Below, one piece after another: positions 8,798 to 27,583 of a stretch of DNA of 60,000 nt (position 1 is its first letter; each line of letters opens with the position of its first letter). Source of the stretch: Hydractinia symbiolongicarpus (taxonomy: Eukaryota; Cnidaria; Hydrozoa; Anthoathecata; Hydractiniidae); assembly GCF_029227915.1 (NCBI RefSeq), contig NC_079883.1:7008001-7068000 (forward strand), read 5' to 3'. A program made the translations under genes and the position numbers. The notes beneath the pieces are model-generated. The model was not told the origin of the DNA. It ran no database searches and worked only from the letters and a program-made list of their open reading frames with translations.

Positions 8798-10807
8798 TAT
8801 TTGGCCTTAAAAACTTTTTTGAATTAAAACGTGACAGACGTAATTGAAAAAGACGGCACAAGTTTAGTGGTTTTAGTTCCTGGCCTAATTAAATAAATGT
8901 AATTGTGAAAATTCGCACTATACAGTCGCAAAAGTCTGACTGAAACTAGTGGTACTCCTACCAACCTTTTCGTTGTTGAGAAATAGGGGTAAACACGAAA
9001 GGAAACTCAGTCATTTTTTTTCACTCAGATACTTTTTCATTCAAGTTCGGAGTGGCCACGCCTTAGTTCCTACTATAGGCATATCAGCCAGTGGCGTTAT
9101 GGAACAAGGTTGAGAAAGTTTGGAACTTTCTAAGGGCGCTGAACTTGATGAGTAAAGAATCTGATCTATTGAAACAAACTTCTGCGCGACAGCATTTCGA
9201 TGGCTTGTTTTTTCGGGCAAAACCTTTCCATGTTACGTTACATGATCACGTTACATTGTCGCATACTTATTAAAAGGCTTGTTTGTAATCACTCATCATC
9301 ACGCGCCTAATGTACTCAGGCAAGTGATAAATCACGCACCAAAATTTTTAAAAAAATTTTTTAGGTGCGCGATGTACCACACGCCTGTATTTTTTATATG
9401 ATGCAATTTTTCCCTTTCCTTATTCACCTCCCTAATCATCACACATGGTTTGTTATTTTACTAAATCTGTTAAGAATGATCAACAAACAAATTGAGGAAA
9501 CAATTATATAGAGGTAAGTCTTTCTTTATAAATCAACCTAATCAACATAATGATTTTATCATGAAGCAATTGCACTACCCAAGCAGAAATCAATATAAGA
9601 ACAAGGCCTGTAAGTCTTATGAAGCCCTTGTTTCATAGGTCATCCATTTACCCATACAAAATCCTTTCTCTGCATACAATACTTTAAATCCTCCCTGGTA
9701 GTGGGGACACCCAATCATAAAATGAAAATACTCGTTTATAGTTACTCACAATCAGCACTGTGTATTTAGATGGATATCTTCTGACATGTGTCAGAAGATA
9801 TCCATCTACATTCGATAATAGTTTAAAGCCTTAACAAATAGAAAGAAATTGGCTGGAAAAATACCTTTCTCCAGCAAGCTCATGCATCTTTTACCTGCCA
9901 CGCAATTGTTAGAGCCAAAAGGGCTTAGCACAGAGAATATAAACATTGAAAAAGGCCTATTGTCTTTGAATTATACCAACTGACTCAAAATTCTCTTTTT
10001 ACAGTGGCTCGGTAAAGCGACACTAACCAATCATATTTTTGCGGGCTGCCTTAATGATTTTGTTTATTTTGTGAAGTCATCTTTTTAAGCAGTTTTCCTA
10101 AAAAGGTGATGCACATACACAAGAGGTTTTTTTAGATATTGTGTTTAAGACAGACTAAACATCACAAGAAACATTTCTACACTTTAGTTTAAAGGCACTG
10201 TAGTTTAAATAGACAACAAGTATAGCTAAAGTAAACGGTACCAATCATATAACATGCATTGGCTTCAAAGCAACTAAATGGTGGAGACAAATCATTTAGC
10301 TAACAAAAGTAACCAACATTTAATGAAATTCCAAATATCTCTGAAACTAAACTTTATCTTTGCTCATAAAATACTACTTGTTATAATATACTAAAAGTCA
10401 TAATTTGTATTAATTTGGATGCTTATCCCCAAAAATTCACAGCCAGGCAACTGTGCCAGCTTCACCATATTTGTTGTTCTCCTAATTGCGGATTCGAACA
10501 GATTCGGATTTTCAGGACTTCGCCCCCCTCACTACGACGCAAGTACATGGTTTACGTACCGAATATCCTCAACCCTGCGTTGAAATGATGGAATGGCTAT
10601 CATGGCCCCGATACAATTTATGTGACAGAAAATCGTGCTGTTGGTTGTGGTAGATAATCCTAATGCCCACGGCCATTGACTAGGCAGTAATTTCGTCGCA
10701 TGTGGATGCAATTTTGTGATTTTCCTCCTGACTTATTATATTGGAGTTTTTAATGAATGAAAAAAAAGAAGAAGAAAAGTGTTTACATACATTTTTATTT
10801 GTTGGTC
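8798..10807. other. Intergenic region, no gene seen
   Basis: No frame resembles a protein family. It contains a GC-rich repeat relic at about 9290-9395 (CACGCGCC and GGTGCGCGATG with a poly-A/poly-T palindrome between) and the 20-bp-arm hairpin at 9767-9808. Confidence 0.5.
9767..9808. repeat. Perfect hairpin, 20-bp arms, 2-base loop
   Basis: TAGATGGATATCTTCTGACA at 9767-9786 is followed by TG and then its exact complement at 9789-9808. The symmetry stops sharply at both ends. It could be a transposon remnant or a repair footprint. Confidence 0.85.
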
Positions 10808-10815
10808 ATCAGGTG

Positions 10816-11167
10816 GCGTCGTAGATTGTGGCACCGTAGGTTTGTGACGCCGTAGATTAGTGGTTATAGCTCTCGTACTCTGTGCGGGAGACCGGGGTTC
10901 GATTCAACATGGTTCGACGGCGATTCCATGGGCGAGTGAATGTCACCATAGCCCCGGGTTAACCCAAGCCATGTGGGGGAAATTGGGGAGATGGCACATT
11001 ATGTGGGCCGTTGGATGTTGCCGGGAGTTGTCTAGTAGAGCGCGGGCCCTAATTGGGTCTGCGTAGCTCAAAAAGAGCATTAAATAGTCTAGGACTCTCC
11101 ATCTAAGCCATGCCCCCTCCTCGAAATAATAGACAGGGTATATCCCTCGATATTTGTCTATCTATCT
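10816..11167 (+). mobile_element. tRNA-derived SINE with 8-bp flanking repeats
   Basis: The 5' part contains RNA polymerase III boxes: A box TAGTGGTTATAGCTC at about 10858 and B box GGTTCGATTCA at about 10896. A GC-rich body of about 200 bp follows (CCCCGGGTTAACCC, GCGCGGGCCC), and the 3' end is a short TCTA repeat. ATCAGGTG at 10808-10815 recurs at 11168-11175, a good target duplication. SINEs are copied in trans by a LINE; the partner is not evident here. The short segment before the A box repeats GCGTCGTAGATT and GACGCCGTAGATT. Confidence 0.75.
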
Positions 11168-11175
11168 ATCAGGTG

Positions 11176-11695
11176 CGGTGTTAGGAATAAAAAATAGGCC
11201 AGAGAATTTTTTGGTGGACATCAGCGGGCCGTAAATGTTGTTTGTTTTAAACATAGAGATATGTTTAAAATAGCCGTTCGCTTTGGAAAAAAATTTAATT
11301 TTAACTTCCACACAAGTAATTTGTGCTGAGTTCCATCGTAGTCACAATACTATGCCACCATAGAAAGGATTGCGCTACAGGAAATTATTTGGGTACCCTT
11401 TAAATGTTACTATGGTGATATTCCAAAGCAGTTTAGAACCTTGCTCACACGCCTGGTAGATATTTAAAAATGGAAAACATGAAAGAACTGCTGATCTTGC
11501 ATTTTAACGACTAGCTTGTGGACAGAAAAATACTCGCGCTGCGATAAAGTTGCAAACAATACGCAAAAAGTTTTATTCCATCGCGTGTCATTCGAAAACA
11601 ATTGTATACAGATTTATTTTTCCTTTTCGCGTACTGTGTATAATCACGTGATTTAACAATAATATATAAATAAAATAAATTAATCAGTCTTTTTA
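11176..11695. other. Intergenic, no gene seen
   Basis: No coding or repeat signal recognised. This lies 3' of the minus-strand DSL gene. Confidence 0.4.
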
Positions 11696-11888
11696 CTAAA
11701 ATACATCTTCTTTATCATGATGGTAACACACAAAGTTTGGAAGTTCTTCAAATTTAACGGGAGGAAAAACATGTCTCGTCTGACGTGAATCAATTGAGCT
11801 TTCTCTCAATTCAAAGCTTGCAACATTCTGCTTGTCGCTATGATCGTTATTTAATAAACTTCCACTCAAGTACGTGTCAGTAGGAAAG
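11696..11888 (-). CDS. Possible alternative last exon of the DSL ligand gene
   Basis: A strong acceptor (pyrimidine tract then ATAG) on the minus strand at 11889 is followed by about 64 open codons ending in KEDVF-stop. The sequence is polar (LLNNDHSDKQNVASF), suits a cytoplasmic tail, and would end in a class-III-like PDZ ligand (D at -2). The open frame needs an upstream exon ending in phase 2. The best candidate donor in the preceding exon (AATT|GTAAGG near 12147) is phase 1, so the join is unresolved. Confidence 0.35.
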
Positions 11889-12017
11889 CTATAATAAAAA
11901 AACAACATATTAGAAGTATAGCATTTTAGATTTATTTTCTAAAATTTAAAATAGAATTTTCGAACTTTTGTTTATTTAGATACTGCTTCGAACCATTAAA
12001 ATTAAATTCCCGCGAAA

Positions 12018-12023
12018 TTTATT
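12018..12023 (-). terminator. Candidate polyadenylation signal AATAAA (DSL gene)
   Basis: AATAAA on the minus strand, about 47 bases after the stop at 12070. It is suited to a transcript that ends with exon 7. In AT-rich DNA this hexamer also occurs by chance. Confidence 0.4.
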
Positions 12024-12069
12024 TTTTCTTCATTCAAATTAGCGTTCTAGTTCTAAATTTACAAGTCCA

Positions 12070-12743
12070 TTAAATAATCCCCATCAGCAGTTTAGAAAAA
12101 TTATGGAAAAATCCATTCCAACTAAAAAATGAATATTGATTTCCCTTACAATTGAGACAGTAAAGACTTTTTAACGAAGCAGAATGAGGAGCTGGCGAGG
12201 CTGAACTGCTTGAATAACCACTACTGCAATATCCAGAACTGACTTGTGACGTGGTACTCCCTGGATAAGATAGGCCAATGGGTCTTTTCTTTTCTTTTAT
12301 CAAATGGAATGTTTTTTGTCTAAATGGTGGCTGCACTGCTTCAATAGAACATTGTTCCAAACTCGAGTACATATCTACAGGAAAGTTTATACTATTGCTA
12401 ATACCATCTAAGTATGGTAGGCTACTACCAGTTCCACTATCGTTGTCGCAAAAGTGATCAAGTATTGGGGTAATTGAGGCTGTAGAACTAATTGAGTAAT
12501 TTCTTTTGCCTGCTTGTTTCATTGGAGTAGTAAACTTATTATTTGGTGAGAGAACAGACGTTTGATTTCTTCTTCGTTTAGATTTTGATCGTTGACATAA
12601 TACGAAAAATGCGCCAATAGCAAAGACAACGGCGATCATAGCAAGTGGGATAGATACAGAGATAGCAATGTTGCTAGTTTTTGATGTCATAGGTTGATCA
12701 GTCCGTTGAACGGAGAGACAGGAATGTCTTGACTTGAACGGAT
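12070..12743 (-). CDS. DSL ligand exon 7: transmembrane helix and cytoplasmic tail
   Basis: It starts after TTGTTTCAG and encodes the helix IAISVSIPLAMIAVVFAIGA, the basic stop-transfer KSKRRR and a tail rich in Ser, Gly and Tyr (SSGYCSSGYSSSSASP). Read through, it stops at 12072-12070. A good internal donor near 12147 (AATT|GTAAGG) means the last 25 or so codons may be intron. Confidence 0.75.
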
Positions 12744-15700
12744 CTGAAACAACAAGACATGGAAGCAAACCTCATATTTCTCGTGAAAGCATCGCTTTTA
12801 TCAATGCAGAAAATAGATATACTGCATATAAAAAGATGCTTTATACTGACCTAAACATGATGATAAAGAGAATTTGGACATGGTTGAAGAAATTCCCTGC
12901 TGTTTTAATGAAATCGTAGTTGATAGCACATTTAGTGTTAAATGATTATGTCTAGAAGCAGTAGGGACGATGCGTTTAGAATTCACACTTTGAATAGATT
13001 GTGTTAATGAATTCTCGCATCGTCCACCGTAATATCCGCTTAGACAGTCGCATTTTCCTTCATCCTACAAAGAAATATTATCGGTATTTTTTATCCAGTT
13101 AAATAGTTTGTTACTTATGTATAACGTTACGAACCGTGCATGTTCCGTTGTGGTAACAGGGACGAGTGAAGCATGTTGTTAAATCTAAAAACAATATCAG
13201 TAACCATTTTAATATATTACAAGCAGAAGACTTGTAACATTTCAAATAAAACCAGTTTTGATACTTACCCACGTTACAGTCGGAACCTGCCCAACCTTTG
13301 TCACAATAACATATTTTGTGTTCACATCTTCCATGTACACAACGTAAACAAGTTTCTAAAATAAAAATAGTAAAAAAAATATTGCAAGAGGTTTACCTTA
13401 TTCCGGGAAATTAACGAGGCACAAAGTTAACGAACACGAAATTAACATGAATGCCTATAAGAACTTATAAAAAAGAATTTAATTAACACGACGTAGCTGA
13501 ACTGAAAAATATTTTTATCTTTATTTTGAGAATTGGTTTATTTCTTTTTTAAAACGTTTACAATATCAGCTGCTCTACAGCCTGCCAATCACATTAGGTA
13601 TGACTAAACCTATATTAAATAACGTGTATGAGCTATGGATTGCGATTGCTAGAAAAATATGTTTTAAAATTATAGGTTTTAAAATAACTAGTAACTTATT
13701 TTAACGCCCCGGATATTAACGTTACACCTTAATAAGGGGACATTATTAATGTGAATTTGCAAATTTCATCTTAATCTTGTCTCTCCTTAATTTCCTGGAA
13801 TAGAATATTATCAAAAATTAGGTTGTAGAAGGTGAGTCACCTTTTAAACAGGAGTATTCAGGTTTTTCCCATCCAGGTAAACAAATCCTTCTTCCCATTT
13901 CATCACAGCGAAAATGCCCAGCGCTATTATTTCTTGGTTTGCAGTGCCTTTCACAGACCTTTCCATAATAATGTTTCTCGCATGACAATTTAAATTCGAC
14001 TGAGAAATATAGACTTTGTGTTTGGTACACCATTTTTTTCCACGTAGCATTCGAGAAAGCGATTCTTTGCTCATCGTTCACTGTAAAAATTCTATCTAAT
14101 ACGAAAAAATTAAAATAACTGATACAGTAAGATTAAACAGTGAGATAAAATTCAAAAATACGTTATTGTTCGCGTGTAATAATTTTGTGCAAGATCAATA
14201 TGAACGAATTTCGCGAGTATTAAGTGTCACGTAAGTGTAAATTCTTTCAAAAATAACAAGAAAATTATAGCTGCGTTTCTTTTCTGTAAGCTATAGAGTT
14301 ATACTTTCGCGCGTACAAATTTTCTCACAAAACGTTTTGCGCGCGCATACGCGCGAAAATTAGTACGGATAAGGTAACATTTTGAAAAAAAGAAATGCTT
14401 ACCTGATGAATTTCTTTTAAAACCAGCCAGTGTCAAGCTCATGACACCCTAGAACAAACGAGATCGCGTAGGCGTCAAACAGTCGAAACTGGTTTGTTCT
14501 GTCAAACAACAAGACACTCATGAAAGACTTGTTACAAATGACACACATGGTGGACATTTTTTGCGCTTTTGTATAAAGTTTTATAAAATATTCCAAACTT
14601 TGCCGAAAGAAGAACATTAAAAGAACATAGAAGTATTATCTGTGAAAAGGACAGATCTTTAGTTTGGATGCTAAGTTTTCGAAATAGATAAATTTCGTAA
14701 ACAGTTTCTATATACATTATTCGGTGTTCTGATAAAATTTTGTTGTCATTCAAAACAGGGATTGTTTGATCTTGAACTTCAATAAAACCTGGTAGGGTTG
14801 TCCGTATGCAACAATATTGAACAAAGAATTGTGGCTTATTAAAACATTAAATGAAAATTATCTTAAAAACTATCTATTTGTCTAAAGTGCGCAGAACCGA
14901 ACTCATAAAATATTTACTGAGTTTGGATCGGCACACCACCTAGTTTTAATATTAGTGATTTTTACCTATTAGTGATTTTTTCTTCTTGACACAGCAAATT
15001 GATGTACTGAACACATCGTGTGTTGCAACACTTCTTTCAATTACTTTAAAAATATCCCGTCATTTTTAAATCAAGATGTCGTTTTGAGTTTTGAGTCCAC
15101 CACCCTTCTACTCTTAAAAATCAAAAAAATCCCACCCTCCTAATCAGACCCTGTCTAAAGTAACATTGTAATATTTTGATGGTCAGAACCATTCTGTTTT
15201 CATTGACCAATTTTTCTATCGCTATAATTAAAAATGTATGCCGAACACAAAATATTTCATTAAAGGGAGTTTCACAAGGATTTTTTATAAGATATGGGAT
15301 ATGCTGTCTGCTGGTAAAATAAAAATAAAACATTAAATAACCAGCATGCATTTGACCGTTGAATATTGCTATACATACATGGCAACCACAAACATTTTTT
15401 ACTTATACCAGAAGTGTATCTTTTCTTAAATAAATAAAGATCACTAACACTATCAGATATCCAGTTACATTTGAATTACCTCCATGGAAATCAAATGATT
15501 GAACACAAAAACAAAACAAACAATCCAACTGTTATGTCAACAAACACTTCACATGATGTTGCGAACTACAAATTTCAATTTCAACAAACTTTTACCTTGT
15601 ACATGCTAGAAAATTCGACTTCAATATCTTCGCTGGATGTGATTTCTCTCGTCCTTCCTTTGATTAAACAAACATGTGACTGATAAGCTCGCAAACAAAT

Positions 15701-15907
15701 GTCCAAAGTAATACTACATCTCTCTTTACAATGATCCTCTACTCCCACACAGCATGTATGAGCGGTTGAATTCATCAAAATATGACGAAACTTTATCAAA
15801 CCTCTCGATGTCGATTGTGGTGTGTGCATCAACAAAAGAAACACATTTACTATCACAAGTCTAACGTTAAACGCCACCATAGAAGCTTGAATTTCATATA
15901 TTCGCAT
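12070..15907 (-). CDS. Notch ligand of the DSL (Delta/Jagged) family, seven exons
   Basis: Exons, 5' to 3': 15907-15596, 14448-14403, 14080-13841, 13355-13269, 13184-13135, 13064-12851, 12743-12070. All joins are GT-AG and in phase, giving about 540 residues. The order is: signal peptide (VRLVIVNVFLLLM), a Cys-rich MNNL-like region, the DSL domain at residues 153-197 with six Cys (CEKHYYGKVC...HFRC...PGW), EGF-like repeats at about 200-226 and 233-261, a Ser/Thr-rich stalk, a transmembrane helix at about 342-366 followed by KSKRRR, and a cytoplasmic tail with many Ser and Lys. DSL proteins bind Notch on a neighbouring cell and are pulled by endocytosis to trigger receptor cleavage. Two EGF repeats is very few: Delta and Jagged usually have 6 to 16. 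The 3' end may differ (see 11696-11888). Confidence 0.85.
12851..13064 (-). CDS. DSL ligand exon 6: rest of EGF repeat 2 and stalk
   Basis: 214 bp. DEGKCDCLSGYYGGRC completes the EGF repeat; a Ser/Thr-rich juxtamembrane stalk follows. It ends in phase 1 at TTTAG|GTCAGT. Confidence 0.8.
13135..13184 (-). CDS. DSL ligand exon 5: first half of EGF repeat 2
   Basis: 50 bp encoding DLTTCFTRPCYHNGTCT. It ends in phase 0 at a weak donor (ACG|GTTCGT) and joins in frame to DEGKCDC in the next exon. Confidence 0.75.
13269..13355 (-). CDS. DSL ligand exon 4: first EGF-like repeat
   Basis: 87 bp, phase 1 to 1, as usual for EGF exons. It encodes TCLRCVHGRCEHKICYCDKG with six Cys in EGF spacing, ending WAGSDCNV. 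The donor is GG|GTAAGT. Confidence 0.85.
13396..13740. repeat. Possible degenerate MITE inside a DSL gene intron
   Basis: CCTTATT...GAAATTAACG on the left is mirrored by CGTTA...AATAAGG on the right. The termini recall those of the TIR element at 24374-25870, but the match is imperfect. It would lie wholly within the intron between exons 3 and 4. Confidence 0.35.
13841..14080 (-). CDS. DSL ligand exon 3: DSL domain
   Basis: 240 bp, phase 1 in and out. It encodes RIAFSNATWKKMV and then the whole DSL domain with all six Cys, the HYYG motif and the closing PGW...C. It begins after TTTTTACAG and ends AAAAG|GTGACT. Confidence 0.88.
14403..14448 (-). CDS. DSL ligand exon 2 (46 bp, end of MNNL)
   Basis: GVMSLTLAGFKRNSSG corresponds to the WPGTFSLIIEAW-type strand of other ligands. 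The acceptor is TTCTAG and the donor GTAAGC. It is supported by phase (0 in, 1 out) and by matching the neighbouring exons. Confidence 0.6.
15596..15907 (-). CDS. DSL ligand exon 1: signal peptide and MNNL start
   Basis: 104 codons, ending in phase 0 at AAG|GTAAAA. The ATG at 15907 is first; a second ATG nine codons later (MVAFNVRLVIVNVFLLLM) sits closer to the hydrophobic core and may be the real start. The Cys pattern HTCC...DHC..RC...IC matches MNNL regions. Confidence 0.75.
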
Positions 15908-16080
15908 TAATACATTTGTAGTAAACAGCTACAAAAATTATAATCTTTATTCGTCATTGAAAACTAGAAAGCGTTGGTTAAACTTCTGTTATTTCATTCT
16001 TGAACGATTACGAAGTCAATTCATTAAAGATTCAACAACTTTGTTCTTCAGTACATGTTTGTACATATGATGGCGCGCTG

Positions 16081-16110
16081 TGACTCATTACTTGATATAA
16101 AATGACGTCA
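16081..16110 (-). promoter_or_regulatory. Candidate proximal promoter of the DSL gene: AP-1, TATA-like and CRE sites
   Basis: Within 30 bp lie TGACTCA (16081-16087, AP-1 consensus) and the palindrome TGACGTCA (16103-16110, CRE/ATF consensus), separated by TTTTATATC on the minus strand, a TATA-like string. This is about 175-205 bases upstream of the first ATG. Function is inferred from consensus only. Confidence 0.4.
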
Positions 16111-16149
16111 CACTGAAAGAGAATACATGTCATGAATACAAAATGTATG

Positions 16150-18218
16150 TTAAACAATTTGACTTGCTAATCCGCGTTTAAAGAGACGGAAAACGCAATC
16201 ACAAGAAAAGTTCACCTTCGTTAGACATAACATGAAATGGAGGCTACTTTCCTGGCGTTGTCTCTTCTTCCTACAGCGTCGCAGAACTTTCATTTCATGA
16301 CAGTAATTTTCCAGAAAACAAACAAACAAACTTACCTTCAAATGTCTCACTTGCTATTTACACCACGCAAAAAACGTTTTGTTAACAAAATATAGTTAAC
16401 TGCAAATCTTAGAAGGGGGATGAGTAACGTGGTAAATAACATAGATTTATTTACATGTCTTAACCACAGACTCAATTCAAAAATAAAAAGCTGTCGTCTC
16501 AAACTTCAAAAAATGACAAAACGAATTTCATATTCTCGGGGCTTCCGGCATACAAGGATTTTAATGTCAATACATAGATTCATTTTGAAATAATAAAAAT
16601 AATACATAGCAAAGTTCAAAATCTTTATGTAAATTTTGTAATAGATTTCTTAGGTTAGTTTGGAATGCTTTAACATTGAAATTATACGCGTTTGTGGAAG
16701 AAACTTTTGCGATGTTTGAGAAATCGTAAAACATTTTTCTCGCAAAAAAGAAGATCAATCGTGAACCGAAAGAGTATTCTGCAAAATTTTCTAGTTTCGC
16801 TGTACCGCAAAGTTTACCCCGCAAAATGTTTTAGTTAGAAATGGTATATGAGAATTTCGCTGCAATAAGACAAAATCATAAAAACTAGTTGGAAAACAGG
16901 AAAAAGTAATGTACTACTGTTTAAAAACCAAAGTATACCTTTACAAGCAACTGCAGTTTCTCCAGGAAAAAGGAAAAATATCTTTTATTCCATCTACCAC
17001 AAAAGTTTTTTTCTGCAAAACTTCTAATTTTATAAAACTGAAAAAGTTTTCTCTCTCAAAATGTAAATAAAAATTGCGGTACAGCTGCACCGCTCCTCCA
17101 AACTTTCCTTAAAACAAACACCTTTTGCAGGATACGTCTAGATTCAAATATATCATCTAATTGTTATAATGTTTGTATGGAAGGAAATCAGGAGGTGAAG
17201 CTGCAGATAAATCCAACTATCGAGAGTGGTAAAAAAGTAAAGAAAATACATTTTATTAAAAAATTAATTAATATTGAATTGACTAAAATTATAAAATGTA
17301 CAACAAGGTGTTTTGTGTGATTATTATACGACACTGTGTCACCTCTCTAGCCAGTCACAGCGATACATCGCGCAACCAGCCACACACGCGCACCTAGTGT
17401 CAATTTAAATAAGGTATAAATAGTGATTGTTATATAAAATATAGGCTGATGATTTTAAATACAAAATTTAGTATAAATTATTCTCACTATATTTTTATTT
17501 TTGAAAATGCAGCAAATCATAATGGTGCTGAAAATATTTGTGTGTCGAAAAAAAAGCCTGTCGTAAAGTTTCACCTCCTCGCAATATTTGTCAAAAATAG
17601 TTTATTTTAAATTAATTTAATTTACACAAAAAGAGTCGTCCTCGCAGCGATTTAATTTCGCTAGAAAATATTGCGACAATCGCGAAATTTTTCCCACGAA
17701 AATTACTCACAGTAAAGTAGTATTTTTTTGACAATCGCAAATCAATGCAGTAGTTTTAAGAAACATGCAGCTCTGCTGATTTGTAAAATTGAACAGGTAA
17801 ACTCATAACAGGAGTTTTAAATAGGATTCAGGTTCATTGCATATAAAATTTTCCTTAAAGTCTGAATGCAAAAAAGTGTGTTTCATGAGAACAAAAGGTG
17901 TTTTATGATGGATCATTTCATCATGCACGTATACCAGGGTGGTCACTCAATTTAGCATTCAAATAACACGTGGCGAACACTTGAAAATTTGTCAAGTGTG
18001 CCACGTGATCACCACATGGTAATGAATCTGAGAAATCCTTTAGTCACAAGAAAATTTCCGAATTTAATCATGCGAAGATTTAAATGAACTAAAAACTAAA
18101 AACGCCGTAGGATAAATCTACAAATTAAACCTATAAACAACCACTGTAAGTACGCTATTTTTCATACTTTTGCGGAGTAGAATTTAGAGTTGCGAATTCC
18201 ATGATTTGGTGGCTTCTG
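16150..18218. other. Intergenic region between the DSL and CCDC85-like genes
   Basis: About 2.3 kb separates the two same-strand genes. It contains repetitive CGCGAAATTT/TTTCGC strings (16730-16860, 17570-17730) that look like an old repeat, and one TTCCCAC at 17691-17697, which reads GTGGGAA on the minus strand, a CSL (Su(H))-type site. No coding region recognised. Confidence 0.45.

Positions 18219-27583
<9,365 letters not shown>

Noticed and set aside
816-8802. 5-bp target duplication for the Copia element
   Set aside because: The flanks TGTAT and TATTT differ; calling them a duplication would be forced.
9091-9273. 60-codon plus-strand frame
   Set aside because: No family resemblance, short, and in a region with repeat relics; length is within chance.
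12734-12919. Plus-strand frame opposite the ligand gene exons 6 and 7
   Set aside because: Antisense to supported exons and crossing an intron boundary.
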